Shown: piece by piece, positions 38,230 through 40,038 of the stretch
Layout of the letters: each line of letters starts with the position of its first letter
How positions within the stretch are numbered: the first letter of the stretch is position 1
Translations under genes and position numbers: made by a program
NCBI RefSeq assembly: GCF_002939385.1
Contig: NZ_MULI01000067.1
Coordinates: forward strand, 1 to 40,038
Origin: Streptomyces sp. MH60
Lineage (GTDB): Bacteria > Actinomycetota > Actinomycetes > Streptomycetales > Streptomycetaceae
DNA: 40,038 bases
Direction of reading: 5' to 3'
Notes under the pieces: generated by a model
The model's input: only the letters and a program-made list of their open reading frames with translations
Databases searched by the model: none
Told to the model about the DNA's origin: nothing

Positions 38230-40038
38230 GCTCCTCTTCCTCCTCCGGACACCCGTCACACCCCCAGGTGCGACGGGGGAGCCGTGGCGCTTACCGACTG
38301 GTGCGTACCCCGCCGGCACGCGTGGACCCCCCTCGTCTGGACGCCGCACAGCGCGCCGTGGTTGACCACCGGGCCGGACCGCTGCTCGTCCTGGCGGGGC
38401 CGGGCACCGGAAAGACCACCACGCTGGTCGAGTCGGTGGCGGACCGGATCGCCAAGGGCGGCGACCCCGAGCGCATCCTGGTGCTCACGTTCAGCCGCAA
38501 GGCGGCCGTCGAGCTGCGGGAGCGGATGGCGCTGCGCATCGGCGCCGCGCGCGCCCCCCGGGCGACCACCTTTCACTCCTTCGGTTACGCCCTGGTCCGC
38601 GCCCACCAGGACAGCGACCTGTTCGTGGAACCCCTGCGGCTGCTGTCCGGCCCGGAGCAGGACGTGACGGTGCGCGAGCTGCTCGCCGGCCAGGTGGACC
38701 TGGAACGGCTGGGGCTCGCCCATGTGCGCTGGCCCGACGAGCTGCGGGCCTGCCTGACCACACGGGGCTTCGCCGACGAGGTCCGCGCGGTGCTCGCCCG
38801 CAGCCGCGAACTGGGACTCGGCCCGGACGCGCTCGGGGCCTTCGCCCGGCGCATCGGCCGCCCCGACTGGCGTGCCGCCGCCCTCTTCCTCGCCGAGTAC
38901 CTCGACGTGCTCGACCTCCAGGGCGTGCTCGACTACGCCGAACTGGTCCACCGCGCGGTGCTCCTCGCCCGCCGCCCCGAGGTCGCCGCGCAGCTGACCG
39001 CCCAGTACGACGCGGTGTACGTCGACGAGTACCAGGACACCGACCCGGCCCAGGTACGGCTGCTGCACGCCCTGGCGGACGGCGGGCGCACCCTCGTCGC
39101 CTTCGGCGACCCCGACCAGTCGATCTACGCCTTCCGGGGCGCGGACGTGAACGGCATCCTGGACTTCCCGGCCGCCTTCCCGCGCGCGGACGGCCGTCCG
39201 GCGCCGGTCGAGGTGCTGCGGACCTCACGCCGGTCCGGGGCCGCCCTGCTGGACGCCACCCGGCTGCTGACCCGGCGCATGCCGCTGACCCGCCTGCCCG
39301 CCGACAAGGTCCGCGCCCACCGTGAGCTCTCCCCGGCGCGGGACGGCGGGCGGGTCGAGGTGTACACGTACCCGACCTCCGGCACCGAACTGGACAACAT
39401 CGCCGACATCCTGCGCCGGGCGCACCTGGAGGACGGCGTCCCGTGGAGCGACATGGCCGTCCTGGTACGCGCCGGTTCGCGCGCCATCCCCACGCTCCGC
39501 CGTGTCCTCACCGCGGCCGGCGTCCCCCTGGACATCGACGGCGACGACCTCCCCCTGCGCCACGAGCCCGCGGTGGCGCCCCTGCTCACGGCGCTGCGAG
39601 CCGTGGCGGAGGCGGAGGCGGGGGAGCGGCCCGGGACCGACGCGGCCGATGAGGCCGTACCCGAGGTGGCGTCGTCGCAGGACGCACCCGAGCCCGAGCC
39701 CGCAGCCGACGACACCGATACCGATATCGACACCGACGCGAAGCCTCCGCGCGGTGAACGCGCGCACCGCGCGGACGGTCCGTGCTGGCTGCCCACCGAG
39801 ACCGCACTCACCCTGCTCACCTCGCCCCTCGCCGGCATGGACGCCGCGGATCTGCGCCGCCTCGGCCGTGCCCTGCGCGACGAGCAGCGCGCCGCCGGCA
39901 ACCCGCTGCCGCCGCCCTCGGACGAACTGCTCGCGCGGGCGCTGGCCGAGCCGGAGCGGCTCGCCGTGCACGACCCCGCGTACGCACGCGGTGCCCAGCG
40001 GCTCGGCGCGCTGCTGCGCAAGGCACGCGAGCGCCTGG
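38226..40038 (+). CDS. adnA: UvrD-family helicase, AdnA-like subunit of AdnAB helicase-nuclease (3' end outside window)
   Basis: First 604 codons of a superfamily 1A DNA helicase that runs off the right edge. Motifs seen: the Q-like LDAAQRAVV (38-46), Walker A GPGTGKTT at 58-65, Ia TFSRKAAVELR, Ic TTFHSFGYALV, II VYVDEYQDTDP, III FGDPDQSIYAFRGAD and IV EVLRTSRRSG. Actinobacteria use AdnAB, a heterodimer of two such helicases, for double-strand break resection. It is reported as essential in Streptomyces and maps next to an ATL gene in mycobacteria, so AdnA is the likeliest name; the C-terminal nuclease motif cannot be checked here. An acidic Asp/Thr insertion lies at about 465-510. GTG 38226 has only a weak ribosome site, GGCGA. 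Confidence 0.87.
   Translation, partial: MSSSSSSGHPSHPQVRRGSRGAYRLVRTPPARVDPPRLDAAQRAVVDHRAGPLLVLAGPGTGKTTTLVESVADRIAKGGDPERILVLTFSRKAAVELRERMALRIGAARAPRATTFHSFGYALVRAHQDSDLFVEPLRLLSGPEQDVTVRELLAGQVDLERLGLAHVRWPDELRACLTTRGFADEVRAVLARSRELGLGPDALGAFARRIGRPDWRAAALFLAEYLDVLDLQGVLDYAELVHRAVLLARRPEVAAQLTAQYDAVYVDEYQDTDPAQVRLLHALADGGRTLVAFGDPDQSIYAFRGADVNGILDFPAAFPRADGRPAPVEVLRTSRRSGAALLDATRLLTRRMPLTRLPADKVRAHRELSPARDGGRVEVYTYPTSGTELDNIADILRRAHLEDGVPWSDMAVLVRAGSRAIPTLRRVLTAAGVPLDIDGDDLPLRHEPAVAPLLTALRAVAEAEAGERPGTDAADEAVPEVASSQDAPEPEPAADDTDTDIDTDAKPPRGERAHRADGPCWLPTETALTLLTSPLAGMDAADLRRLGRALRDEQRAAGNPLPPPSDELLARALAEPERLAVHDPAYARGAQRLGALLRKARERL

Noticed and set aside
1..40038. tRNA, rRNA, CRISPR arrays, insertion sequences or prophage genes
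   Set aside because: No tRNA-like cloverleaf, no regularly spaced repeats of 25-40 bp, no transposase or integrase motifs were seen.
38226..40038. Naming the right-edge helicase as UvrD or PcrA
   Set aside because: The motifs are shared by all SF1A helicases; the neighbouring ATL gene and synteny favour AdnA, but the diagnostic C-terminal nuclease is outside the window.

Overview
This window is high-GC actinobacterial chromosome, almost certainly Streptomyces. The codons are strongly biased to G/C at third positions, GTG starts are frequent, and many proteins are Streptomyces families (DUF6758, DUF3107, DUF3152, the 50-residue MRFEVMRLDDVDG peptide). I see no rRNA, tRNA, insertion sequence, prophage or CRISPR. 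It looks like core chromosome with one accessory-looking polysaccharide island.

Layout. 1-1.9 kb: C-terminal part of a membrane-anchored HtrA protease, then tatB. 2.1-9.7 kb: a conserved hypothetical, the Fe-S carrier Mrp, a DUF1003 membrane protein coupled to a soluble PRC/MgtE-N/CBS protein, a lipoprotein, a hypothetical, the Mg2+ channel CorA, and a suppressor-of-fused domain protein. 9.8-13.7 kb: MFS transporter, DUF6758, PHP phosphoesterase, MarC, and a 50-aa peptide. 14-24.7 kb: NYN ribonuclease-like protein, alpha/beta hydrolase, DEAD-box helicase with an apparent CTG start, ferritin-like protein, small membrane protein, DUF3107, TetR regulator, small acidic protein, second hydrolase, and a DUF3152 metzincin-like protein. 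24.9-30 kb: a compact rightward cluster of PelF-type glycosyltransferase, polytopic membrane protein, NAD-dependent epimerase and spherulin-4 glycosidase-like protein. 30-31.2 kb: moeZ. 31.3-34.5 kb: two tandem paralogous secreted Tap-like hydrolase lipoproteins. 34.6-37.4 kb: a very large LPG-synthase-type membrane protein with an embedded kinase-like domain. 37.5-40 kb: an alkyltransferase-like DNA repair protein and the start of an AdnA-type helicase-nuclease gene, cut by the window edge.

How genes work together. Envelope and metal homeostasis (HtrA, TatB, MgtE-N/CBS plus DUF1003, CorA) dominate the left. RNA metabolism and stress genes (NYN, DEAD-box, ferritin-like, TetR) dominate the middle. 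The order of both halves recalls, from memory, two Mycobacterium tuberculosis blocks (htrA-tatB-mrp-CBS/MgtE-corA, and adnAB-ATL-moeB-DUF3152-TetR-DUF3107-rhlE). The 24.9-30 kb cluster sits between DUF3152 and moeZ and looks like an insertion into the second block. It combines a Pel-type GT4 glycosyltransferase, a sugar epimerase, a membrane protein and a spherulin-4 domain. I read it as a divergent amino-sugar (Pel or galactosaminogalactan-like) exopolysaccharide system, and it is the best candidate here for an undescribed system.

Other notable signals: at least six genes appear leaderless, with a -10 hexamer ending 6-7 nt before the start codon. corA has a long structured leader with a well-initiated 15-codon upstream ORF. 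Several perfect long hairpins separate convergent genes.
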